Source: Acidobacteriaceae bacterium (GTDB lineage Bacteria; Acidobacteriota; Terriglobia; Terriglobales; Acidobacteriaceae). Taken from it: a stretch of 19,297 nucleotides of DNA. The first letter of the stretch is position 1; each line of letters starts with the position of its first letter. The stretch covers positions 1 through 19,297 of the forward strand of contig PLKY01000002.1 of NCBI GenBank assembly GCA_003140785.1, read 5' to 3'. Below the pieces are notes generated by a model. That model searched no databases. It was given only the letters and a program-made list of their open reading frames with translations, and had not been told where the DNA came from. This document shows, one piece after another, positions 1 through 7,064 of the stretch. Position numbers and translations under genes: made by a program.

Positions 1-493
1 CAGAGATTGGCCAGTTAAACCCTCCAACCGTCAATAACGAATCAGTACACAGCTCGAGACGCTGACTCGTCCGCTTTCAGGCCGCAACTCCCGCCGACAA
101 GAAACAGGCAAATCATCGCCGGTCGGCCACCTTATTGTCGTTTTGACACAGCAGAGAAACGCGAACCTGCAAGAAATCCCCAAAGACCTATACGATATTT
201 CGTCAAAAGATACAATGATTTACCTTATTTTGAATCAAATTAACATTTTTCTGGAGTTTTTGATCAATTCGTATTAACGTACTATTCATTCCCGGTAAAC
301 CTACCGCGAACGGCATCCTCAACCCCATTTCCCAGCGGAAAAGAAGCACAACTTCGTAGAACCGACATCCAGGATTCATCCCGAGCGCGAGCGCCCGTTC
401 CTTCTTCCCTCAAACGCCCGCCATGATCTCGGGAGGCGCTTTTCTCAAAACAGCCTTATATCCAACATTGCCCTTCTTTCAAGTGAGGACCTC
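1..493. other. Non-coding leader region upstream of the TonB-dependent receptor
   Basis: I see no convincing gene here on either strand. The stretch from about 190 to 290 is clearly AT-rich compared with the rest of the window, as expected of a promoter region. Around 415-443 there is a small hairpin-like element (CGCC at 415-418 pairing with GGCG at 435-438, followed by TTTT), which could be an attenuator or chance. A Shine-Dalgarno GAGG at 485-488 sits 5 nt before the ATG at 494 and fixes the start of the receptor. The 5' part (1-180) shows nothing recognisable. Confidence 0.6.
260..288 (+). promoter_or_regulatory. Candidate sigma70-like promoter for the receptor gene
   Basis: TTGATC at 260-265 and TATTCA at 283-288 are separated by 17 nt inside the AT-rich stretch. 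The -35 box matches four of six consensus bases, the -10 box only the first three. If used, it would give a leader of about 200 nt carrying the hairpin at 415-443. Seen by eye only, and weak. Confidence 0.25.
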
Positions 494-3400
494 ATGACCA
501 GACGCTCTTCCCGCTACTTCCTCGGTTTTGCGCTCGCGCTTTCTCTATGTCTCCTCAGTGTCCAGGCTCAGACCGTGACCGGATCGATCACGGGAACAGT
601 CACCGACCCAAGCGGCGCGGCCATCTCAGGTGCGCGTGTCACTGCCCACAATCTGGACACAGGGGTCGACACCACTAGGACCAGCAATGGAACTGGACTC
701 TATCGAATCGATTTCCTTCCAATCGGCCGCTACCAGGTGACGATCGAAGCGGAGGGGTTTGAGAAAGACGTGCTGCAGCCATTCACACTGGAGGTTCTTG
801 AGACGCCAACCATCAATGTGCAGATGAAGGTTGGGAGCAGTGTGACTACGGTCTCTGTCTCCGATACAGCCACGATATTGAACACCACCAATCCCACCTT
901 GGGATCGACGTTCACGACACGCTCGATTGAAAACCTGCCGCTGAACGGATTGGATTTCTCTGCCCTCACGCTATATATGCCGGGGGCCGTGGATACGGCG
1001 GGCACGTCGGGTACGGGTGGCGCGCAGAGCATCGAGCGCAGCATCAGTTGGCAAGATACACCGAATATGAACGGCAACCGCGCCCAGTCGAATAACTACA
1101 CACTCGACGGCATCGACATGAACGAGACGTTTAACAATGTCATTGCGTACACGCCTGCTCCCGAGTCACTGCAGGAGATCAAAGTACTGACAGCTAACTC
1201 TCCTGCCGATTACGGAAACGTGAATGGCGGAGGCGTGGTGAGTGTGCTGAAGAGTGGCACCAATCATTTTCATGGATCGGCCTACGGATACGAGCAGAAC
1301 CAGATGTTCAACGCCAACTCGTGGCAGAACAAGAACGTCACTCCGCAGATTCCGATCAGCCCTTATTCGCAGATCCAGTATGGCGGGACGCTCGGCGGAC
1401 CAATTCTCCACAATAAGCTTTTCTTCTTTGTCGACTACCTTGGCTCGCATTACCACCAGGGGGGCCTTCAATCGGCGAGCGTCTTGACGCCGGCCATGCG
1501 TACCGGCGATTTCTCCGCATTGCTGAGTGCTTCGACGCCGGTTCAACTCTATGACCCGCTCAACAACTTCGCGCCCTACCCTGGCGACACGGGTGTTCCG
1601 ATCGTGAACCCTGTAGCCCAGTTCCTTATCGCCAATCCGAAGCTCTATCCGCTGCCCAACGCCGCGCCGACCGACGGGATTGCTGCAAACGATCTGCAGG
1701 GACCGATCCGCAATTACAAGGCGAATAACCAGGGAGATGTCAAGATTGAATACGATCCACGCGCGGCAGATAAGATCACAGGCTTCTTCTCGATCTCGCA
1801 TGCCTATGACGGATCGTCGACTGTTCTCGATATCACCTTTCCCGGCATGAACATCTATCCGACGGATATTGTCGGAGCGAACTGGGTGCATGTTTTCTCG
1901 CCCACGGTCGTAAACTCGGCGCGTGTCGGCTTTACGCGCGTTAACTGGCAGCAAGGCACGCCAGGTGATCCATCGGGTCAATTTGGCCTGACTGGAAACG
2001 CCAAGGTGGGCATTCCCTTCGGTACACAATCTATCGTGGGTTTCTCCAACCAGGGCTTCGGCTCAAACGCGGGCTTTGGCGGCGGTGCAAGCACCAGCGA
2101 CCTCACCGACGTTGGAACCACTGGGTTGAGCGGCGGCGTGATCGATAATACGTACAGTTATATCGATAACATCACCTGGCAGCATGGCCGCCACACACTT
2201 AGCGCGGGCATCCAGGCGATCCGATACCAGAATAACTATCCGACCGGGAATAACTACGGCTATCTCGGCACGCTCGACTACAGCGGCGCATTTACCAGTA
2301 ATCCCAACGCCGCCGACGGCCTGGGCTATTCCGGAGCGGACTTCGTTCTTGACCGTGTTGCAGGAGCCGCAGCCACTCTGGGTAGCGTGAATGTAGGCCA
2401 ACGGCAGTGGCGGGCGGCCGAGTTCATCCAGGACGATTACAAGGTGTTGCCCAAGCTGACCTTGAATCTCGGCGTGCGCTGGGAGTATGACGAGCCATGG
2501 ATCGAACAGAACAATAAGACCGGCAACATCGACATCGCGACAGGACAGGTGCTTTATGCGCACAGCGTGCCGGCTGGAGCCCCAGCAGGATCGGGGTTGT
2601 GCAGCAATGATGCTTGCTATCAGCCGAATTATCGCCAGGTAATGCCGCGATTCGGTTTCGCCTATCAGGCGAGCGACAGGTTAGTAGTCCGGGGCGGATA
2701 CGGAGCGACGAGCTTTTACGAAGGCAACTCGTCAAACCAGCGCCTGACCGCTCTGATTCCATTCATTACCGCCGTCAACATTGCTGCCGTAACTCCAACG
2801 TCGACGAGCTCGGGTGCGCCGCGCACCGTGGAGGAGGGCTTTACAGGAAGTTCGGCCGCCACCGGATCGTATCAGGTGTATCCGCAGAACATACAACCGG
2901 CCTATATCCAGGAGTGGAACCTGACCACAGAATATGCCCTATCTAACACCGCTTCGCTGCAGGTTGGTTACATTGGCGAGCAGGGCCAGCACATTGAAGA
3001 CTACGGCAATATCAATCAGTATCTGACCAACGGCGATCCCACCACTGCGCGGTATTACAACAATCCATACATCGGAATCAATGCGCCGATTGGAGGAGTG
3101 GGTTCGCAGATCACCATGATTACTGAATCGCGCGCGATGATGAACTTCAATGCGCTGGAGTCCACGCTGCGCCAGCGAGTAAGCCACGGGCTTGAATTTA
3201 CGGTGAACTACACCTATAGCAAGGCAATGACGAATAGCCTGGGCAACTATGCGCTGAATGTGAACGGTTACAGCGGCGCGTTCCAGAACTACTACAACAG
3301 CGCTGCCGACTATGGTCCCTCCGGCTACGACGTTACACACAATATCTCCGGCACGGGTGTGTATGACCTTCCGTTCGGCAAGGACAGGCTGTTTCTCAAT

Positions 3401-3922
3401 CACATGAATCCCGTGCTCGACGAAGCTATCGGTGGGTGGAAGATCTCCACGGCGGCGGTTGTGTATTCCGGCTTTCCGGAGTCGCTCCAGGCGCCGGGTA
3501 ATAACTCCAATAGCTATGGCAACTCGAGACCCAACCAATACCGCCCGCTGCACATTAAGAATAGGAGCATTGCTAACTGGTTAGGCACCGATCCATCGGC
3601 AACTCCGTGTACCACCGCGAGAGTCGACAATGGGGTCTGCGCATTCGGCGTTCCCGCGTCGAATACCTTCGGCACATCAAGCAACGGTGCAGTCCGCGGG
3701 CCGGGTTACTTCAATGTAGATATGTCGGCCTTCAAGGAATTCCGCATCGCCGAGGGGCAGACGTTCGGTTTCCGCTTCGACGCCTTCAACGCGTTCAACA
3801 TTGTGAGTTATGGCAATCCGGACATCAATGTTACCGATCCGACGTTCGGTCAAATCGCCAGCCAGAACTCGATTCGTTCCACCGAGCGGCACTTACAGTT
3901 CTCCGCTAACTACAGATTCTGA
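494..3922 (+). CDS. Oar-like TonB-dependent outer-membrane receptor with N-terminal carboxypeptidase-regulatory domain
   Basis: A predicted outer-membrane beta-barrel of 1142 residues. Residues 1-25 form a signal peptide (basic start, hydrophobic core, cleavage probably after VQA-25). Residues 28-110 are a CarboxypepD_reg-like beta-sandwich (GTVTDPSGAAISGARV, then the GLYRIDFLPIGRYQVTI strand pattern). Residues about 125-260 resemble a plug domain (NLPLNGLDFSALTLYMPG, YTLDGIDMNE). The remainder is a long barrel rich in Tyr, Asn and aromatic strands, ending in a C-terminal Phe (QFSANYRF), the usual outer-membrane assembly signal. Proteins of this Oar/SusC-like type are numerous in Acidobacteriota and are thought to import or bind large substrates, often glycans; the substrate here cannot be read. 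The start is supported by GAGG 5 nt upstream. No partner lipoprotein or ExbBD/TonB gene is nearby. Confidence 0.93.
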   Translation: MTRRSSRYFLGFALALSLCLLSVQAQTVTGSITGTVTDPSGAAISGARVTAHNLDTGVDTTRTSNGTGLYRIDFLPIGRYQVTIEAEGFEKDVLQPFTLEVLETPTINVQMKVGSSVTTVSVSDTATILNTTNPTLGSTFTTRSIENLPLNGLDFSALTLYMPGAVDTAGTSGTGGAQSIERSISWQDTPNMNGNRAQSNNYTLDGIDMNETFNNVIAYTPAPESLQEIKVLTANSPADYGNVNGGGVVSVLKSGTNHFHGSAYGYEQNQMFNANSWQNKNVTPQIPISPYSQIQYGGTLGGPILHNKLFFFVDYLGSHYHQGGLQSASVLTPAMRTGDFSALLSASTPVQLYDPLNNFAPYPGDTGVPIVNPVAQFLIANPKLYPLPNAAPTDGIAANDLQGPIRNYKANNQGDVKIEYDPRAADKITGFFSISHAYDGSSTVLDITFPGMNIYPTDIVGANWVHVFSPTVVNSARVGFTRVNWQQGTPGDPSGQFGLTGNAKVGIPFGTQSIVGFSNQGFGSNAGFGGGASTSDLTDVGTTGLSGGVIDNTYSYIDNITWQHGRHTLSAGIQAIRYQNNYPTGNNYGYLGTLDYSGAFTSNPNAADGLGYSGADFVLDRVAGAAATLGSVNVGQRQWRAAEFIQDDYKVLPKLTLNLGVRWEYDEPWIEQNNKTGNIDIATGQVLYAHSVPAGAPAGSGLCSNDACYQPNYRQVMPRFGFAYQASDRLVVRGGYGATSFYEGNSSNQRLTALIPFITAVNIAAVTPTSTSSGAPRTVEEGFTGSSAATGSYQVYPQNIQPAYIQEWNLTTEYALSNTASLQVGYIGEQGQHIEDYGNINQYLTNGDPTTARYYNNPYIGINAPIGGVGSQITMITESRAMMNFNALESTLRQRVSHGLEFTVNYTYSKAMTNSLGNYALNVNGYSGAFQNYYNSAADYGPSGYDVTHNISGTGVYDLPFGKDRLFLNHMNPVLDEAIGGWKISTAAVVYSGFPESLQAPGNNSNSYGNSRPNQYRPLHIKNRSIANWLGTDPSATPCTTARVDNGVCAFGVPASNTFGTSSNGAVRGPGYFNVDMSAFKEFRIAEGQTFGFRFDAFNAFNIVSYGNPDINVTDPTFGQIASQNSIRSTERHLQFSANYRF

Positions 3923-4014
3923 GAGTGGGCCTGCCCGTCGCCTGCCCCTGGGCAAGCACGGGTTTGCTCGCGTCTGGGTATCAACCGGGAATAAGTAAAG
4001 GAAAAAGATTCACC

Positions 4015-4758
4015 ATGGAACTTGAAATCTGCGTCGATTCAGTAGAGTCGGCAATGGCCGCGGAGGCTGGCGGCGCCGATCGCGTGGAGTTATGCAGCGC
4101 CATCAGCGAAGGCGGCCTAACACCCAGCATAGGTATGATGCGCGCCGTACGAGCCCGTATCGGTATCGGCATGTTTGTGATGATCCGCCCTCGCGGAGGT
4201 GACTTCGTCTATTCGCCGGAGGAATTAAGCTCCATGCGCGATGACATTGCCTGCGCCGCCGACGAAGGCGCGGATGGAGTCGTGCTCGGGTTGCTTACGC
4301 CGGAAGGCTCTGTGGACGTGGAGAACACCGGTCTGCTGGCAACGCTCGCCGCGCCCATGCAGGTCACATTTCATCGCGCCCTGGACATGACTCGCGATCT
4401 CGGGGCCGCGGTCGAAGATGTGGCCCGGACCGGTGCGCACCGTGTGCTCACTTCCGGCGCAGCAAACACCGCATTGCTGGGAAGCAAGCGGACTGCATCT
4501 CTTGTGCGCGCAGCCGACCATCGTATCCGTATCATGGTTTGCGGACAGATTCGCCCATCGAACGTTGGTGAGGTGGCCGCCATCACCGGCGCTCGGGAGT
4601 TTCATGCCTCATTGCGCAAGCCGGTCTCTGGCCCCATGCTCTATCGCAATACTGGCATACAGCTGGGCGACGATCATCAAGACGATTACGCCCGCTACCG
4701 CACTTTCTCAGAAGACGTGCGGCAGTTACGCGAGGCGCTTGACGCGATTCATGTCTGA
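4015..4758 (+). CDS. cutC: CutC family protein (copper homeostasis)
   Basis: A 247-residue cytoplasmic TIM-barrel protein of the CutC family, at the family's usual length. Family signatures are MELEICVDSVESAMAAEAGG at the N-terminus, AISEGGLTPS, MIRPRGGDFVYS, VTFHRALDM, VLTSGAA and CGQIRPSNV. The frame is open upstream to 3925, but ATG 4015 is chosen because it begins exactly at the family's N-terminal strand and follows a good ribosome-binding site (AAAGGAAAAAG, 3997-4007). The name comes from copper tolerance in E. coli; the direct role in copper handling has been questioned and the molecular activity is uncertain. It follows the receptor by 92 nt on the same strand and is convergent with gmhB, 36 nt away. 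A weak hairpin near 3940-3960 lies upstream; no strong terminator is visible. Confidence 0.92.
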   Translation: MELEICVDSVESAMAAEAGGADRVELCSAISEGGLTPSIGMMRAVRARIGIGMFVMIRPRGGDFVYSPEELSSMRDDIACAADEGADGVVLGLLTPEGSVDVENTGLLATLAAPMQVTFHRALDMTRDLGAAVEDVARTGAHRVLTSGAANTALLGSKRTASLVRAADHRIRIMVCGQIRPSNVGEVAAITGAREFHASLRKPVSGPMLYRNTGIQLGDDHQDDYARYRTFSEDVRQLREALDAIHV

Positions 4759-4794
4759 GTGAAGGCCGCAGTGCCTGGTTGGTTAGTCCTCGCT

Positions 4795-5379
4795 TCATCC
4801 TTGCGTCAGCAGCGCTTCTACAGCATCTTGCAGCGAAGCAAACCGGCCATCGGCCAGCTCCGCGGCTTGATCCGCGCCCGCTTTGCGCTGCTCCGCCCCG
4901 CCATCGATGAAGACCGTCCGCATGCCGAGCCGCTTCCCGAATTCGATGTCCGAAAGGGAATCGCCAACCATCGCACTGGTCGATGCGGTGATTTCCGGGA
5001 AATCGCGCATTGCCTGCTCAAACATCCCTGGGAGCGGCTTCCGGCAGTTGCATTGCTCTTTGTCATGCGGGCAGAAGTAGAAGGCGTCCACGTGCGCTGC
5101 TTGGACCCTGAGCGAGTCTTGCAGCTTGGCGTGAATCGCCGCAACATCCGCCTCCGAATAGAGCCCCAGCGCAATGCCGCGTTGATTCGACACCACGATG
5201 ACTCGCAACCCCGCGCGATTCAGGCGCGCCACCGCCTCAGGCACGCCCGGCAGCACGCGAAAGTCAGCCCACGCCGTCACGTAGCTCCCCTCCGGCATCT
5301 TTTCGTTTAGCACGCCATCCCGATCAAGAAAAATAGTACGAAGGGTGCCTGACCATGCACTGCCTGCCGAGTCCGCCAC
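4795..5379 (-). CDS. gmhB: D-glycero-beta-D-manno-heptose 1,7-bisphosphate 7-phosphatase (HAD family)
   Basis: Removes the 7-phosphate from heptose 1,7-bisphosphate between the two HldE reactions in ADP-heptose synthesis for the LPS inner core; cytoplasmic. HAD motif I is FLDRDGVLN, with nucleophile and acid Asp 19 and 21 in the 194-residue version. VIVVSNQRGIALG is the motif II region, CPHDKEQCNCRKP is the GmhB zinc loop, and VGDSLSDIEFG carries the motif IV acids. The frame is open to 5478 (ATG at 5466), which would add a non-homologous tail overlapping hldE. I prefer GTG 5379 because it leaves a normal-sized protein and lies 6 nt after a TATCAT box, suggesting a leaderless mRNA. It is divergent from hldE, the next enzyme of the pathway. 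gmhA is not in the window. Function is well supported; the start is moderately sure. Confidence 0.9.
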   Translation of the reverse strand: MADSAGSAWSGTLRTIFLDRDGVLNEKMPEGSYVTAWADFRVLPGVPEAVARLNRAGLRVIVVSNQRGIALGLYSEADVAAIHAKLQDSLRVQAAHVDAFYFCPHDKEQCNCRKPLPGMFEQAMRDFPEITASTSAMVGDSLSDIEFGKRLGMRTVFIDGGAEQRKAGADQAAELADGRFASLQDAVEALLTQG

Positions 5380-5382
5380 CCC

Positions 5383-5393
5383 GCTATGATAGC
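5383..5393. promoter_or_regulatory. Symmetric bidirectional -10-like element between gmhB and hldE
   Basis: GCTATGATAGC is a palindrome apart from its central base. It gives TATGAT on the plus strand (5385-5390) and TATCAT on the minus strand (5391-5386). The minus copy is preceded by TGC, giving an extended -10 (TGCTATCAT), and lies 6 nt before the gmhB GTG. The plus copy would start hldE transcription near 5397. No good -35 is visible for either direction. Confidence 0.4.
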
Positions 5394-5436
5394 AACAACC
5401 ATCCGCACGCCGGTCTGGCCTGCGAGACGGTTCAGC

Positions 5437-5444
5437 AAGAAGGG
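5437..5444 (+). promoter_or_regulatory. Ribosome-binding site deciding the hldE start
   Basis: AAGAAGGG lies 4 nt upstream of GTG 5449. The alternative in-frame ATG at 5386 has only a C-rich sequence before it and would lie inside the putative -10 element, so the GTG is preferred. Confidence 0.45.
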
Positions 5445-5448
5445 CACA

Positions 5449-6915
5449 GTGATCGGACAACTGCATCGCGTCATCCACGAAATCGAGGACGGATGGGCCG
5501 GAAAACGCCTCCTCGTCGTCGGCGACGTGATGCTCGATAAGTACATCTGGGGCGATGTCGGACGCATCTCGCCCGAGGCTCCTGTGCCTGTCGTGCGCGG
5601 CCTACGCCAAGATGAGAAGCCTGGCGGCGCGGCCAACGTTGCCATGAATTTGGCCCACCTGGGCGCTCAGGCCACGGTCGTCGGTATCACGGGCGGCGAC
5701 GAAAACGAACGGCTCCTCGCGGACCGCCTTCGCAGCAACGGGGTCACGTCTCATTTCATTACTTCCGACGGATTCCCGACCATCACCAAGACCCGTATTC
5801 TGGGCGGGCGTCAGCAGATGCTGCGTCTGGACTTTGAGCGCCTGGGTTCCATTACCCAAACCGCTTTCGACGCTCTCCTGAAAAAAGCACTCGAGCTCCT
5901 GCCCGGCTCGCACGCGCTGGTTCTTTCCGACTACGCCAAGGGCGTAATCACGCCGGCAATTTGCCAGTCCCTCATTTCCGCCGCCCGCAAACTCGGCATC
6001 CCGGTCCTCGTCGATCCCAAGAGCTCCGATTATTCGCTCTATCGCGGAGCCACCACAATCTGTCCGAACCTTGTCGAGCTCGCGGGCGCAGTGCGCCTCA
6101 ATCCCGCCGATCTGGACGCAGTGCTTACAGCAGCCGAGGCGATGGTAACCGCATTCGACATCGAGTTTCTAACCGCAACCCTCAGCGACAAGGGCATTGC
6201 CTTGGTGCGTCCCGGCAATCGCCTTGTGGCCCCGGCACAAGCCCGTCAGGTTTTCGACGTCTCCGGCGCCGGCGACACCGTCGTTGCAGTCCTTGCGCTC
6301 AGCCTTGCCTCCGGCCTGCAACCCGAGACTGCCGTGCAACTGGCAAACATCGCCGGCGGTATCGTAGTCGGCAAGGTTGGCACTGTGCCGGTGGAGAAGC
6401 ACGAGTTGCTTGCCGCATTGAGTCTTGATATCGCTCTCCACGCCGAGGACCGGGTGTTCACGCGCGATGAGGTCGTCAAGCGCGCTGCATTGTGGAAAGC
6501 CAACGGCGAGCGCGTTGTCTTTACCAACGGCTGTTTCGACCTGCTTCACATCGGCCACATCACACTACTCGAACAGGCGCGCCATTGCGGCGATCGGCTA
6601 GTCGTTGCCATCAACAGCGACGCCTCGGTGAGCTGCCTCAAGGGGCCGAACCGTCCCATCGTCGGCCAAGCCGATCGCGCGCGTGTGCTGGCTGCTTTGG
6701 CCGCGGTCGATGCCGTCGTGATCTTCGATGAGGCCACGCCGTTGAACCTCATCCTCGCGGTGCAGCCCGATATTCTCGTCAAGGGCGGTGACTACGCGCC
6801 AGAGAACGTCGTCGGCGCCAGCGAGGTTCAATCCTGGGGCGGCGAAGTCAAGATCGTCCCATTGGTTGAGGGCTTTTCCACTACGCGTCTTATCGAAAAA
6901 GGCGCAGGCCGCTGA
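5449..6915 (+). CDS. hldE: Bifunctional heptose 7-phosphate kinase / heptose 1-phosphate adenylyltransferase
   Basis: Catalyses two steps of ADP-D-glycero-beta-D-manno-heptose synthesis for LPS: phosphorylation of heptose 7-phosphate at C1, and adenylylation after GmhB has removed the 7-phosphate. Numbered from GTG 5449 (488 residues; E. coli HldE has 477). The ribokinase-fold domain covers roughly residues 15-340, with LLVVGDVMLD, SPEAPVPVV, GGAANVAMNLAHLGA and the catalytic DVSGAGDTV near 268-276. The nucleotidyltransferase domain covers roughly 350-488, with VFTNGCFDLLHIGH near 357-370 (the HxGH signature), INSDASV, LKGPNRPI and ILVKGGDY. Both domains look intact. ATG 5386 would add 21 residues with no family match. 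It is divergent from gmhB, and a likely promoter lies between them. Confidence 0.95.
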   Translation: MIGQLHRVIHEIEDGWAGKRLLVVGDVMLDKYIWGDVGRISPEAPVPVVRGLRQDEKPGGAANVAMNLAHLGAQATVVGITGGDENERLLADRLRSNGVTSHFITSDGFPTITKTRILGGRQQMLRLDFERLGSITQTAFDALLKKALELLPGSHALVLSDYAKGVITPAICQSLISAARKLGIPVLVDPKSSDYSLYRGATTICPNLVELAGAVRLNPADLDAVLTAAEAMVTAFDIEFLTATLSDKGIALVRPGNRLVAPAQARQVFDVSGAGDTVVAVLALSLASGLQPETAVQLANIAGGIVVGKVGTVPVEKHELLAALSLDIALHAEDRVFTRDEVVKRAALWKANGERVVFTNGCFDLLHIGHITLLEQARHCGDRLVVAINSDASVSCLKGPNRPIVGQADRARVLAALAAVDAVVIFDEATPLNLILAVQPDILVKGGDYAPENVVGASEVQSWGGEVKIVPLVEGFSTTRLIEKGAGR

Positions 6916-6983
6916 TGGTTTGCCCGCGAGATCTGCGGCCCCTGCGGCCTAGCTACAAGGAGCCCGGACACAAGCTACCCGGA

Positions 6984-6989
6984 TACAAT
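6984..6989 (+). promoter_or_regulatory. -10-like box TACAAT upstream of the msbA leader ORF
   Basis: TACAAT is followed by 6 nt and then ATG 6996. The same geometry is seen before coaBC and gmhB. No convincing -35 box is visible at the expected distance. Transcription would begin at or next to the ATG. Confidence 0.35.
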
Positions 6990-6995
6990 GGTGGG

Positions 6996-7064
6996 ATGAA
7001 GTCCGGTAACCGCGTCCAACCTGCGTTGCAGCCCATGAATCCACAGGCAGGCCGCTGGGCATGA
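6996..7064 (+). CDS. Possible 22-residue leader peptide overlapping msbA
   Basis: A short frame starting MKSGNRVQPALQPMN and ending GRWA, whose TGA stop at 7062-7064 overlaps the msbA ATG at 7061 as ATGA. It has no Shine-Dalgarno but begins 6 nt after TACAAT, so it could be translated from a leaderless mRNA and hand ribosomes to msbA, which itself has only a weak upstream ribosome-binding site. I recognise no homologue. Such a short frame can arise by chance, so this is a speculative gene call supported by geometry alone. Confidence 0.3.
   Translation: MKSGNRVQPALQPMNPQAGRWA

Noticed and set aside
1166..2029. Long open frame on the minus strand inside the receptor gene (also others at 2063-2563 and 2939-3553)
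   Set aside because: Antisense shadows of a GC-rich coding gene; residue composition is Arg/His/Val-rich with no domain pattern, and the plus-strand protein is clearly real.
3938..3962. Hairpin-like GCCTGCCC/GGGCAAGC after the receptor gene as a terminator
   Set aside because: The loop is too small without opening pairs, one mismatch is present, and no T-run follows.
6930..6950. Direct repeat of CTGCGGCC between hldE and msbA
   Set aside because: Only two short copies in GC-rich DNA; no sign of a repeat array or binding site.
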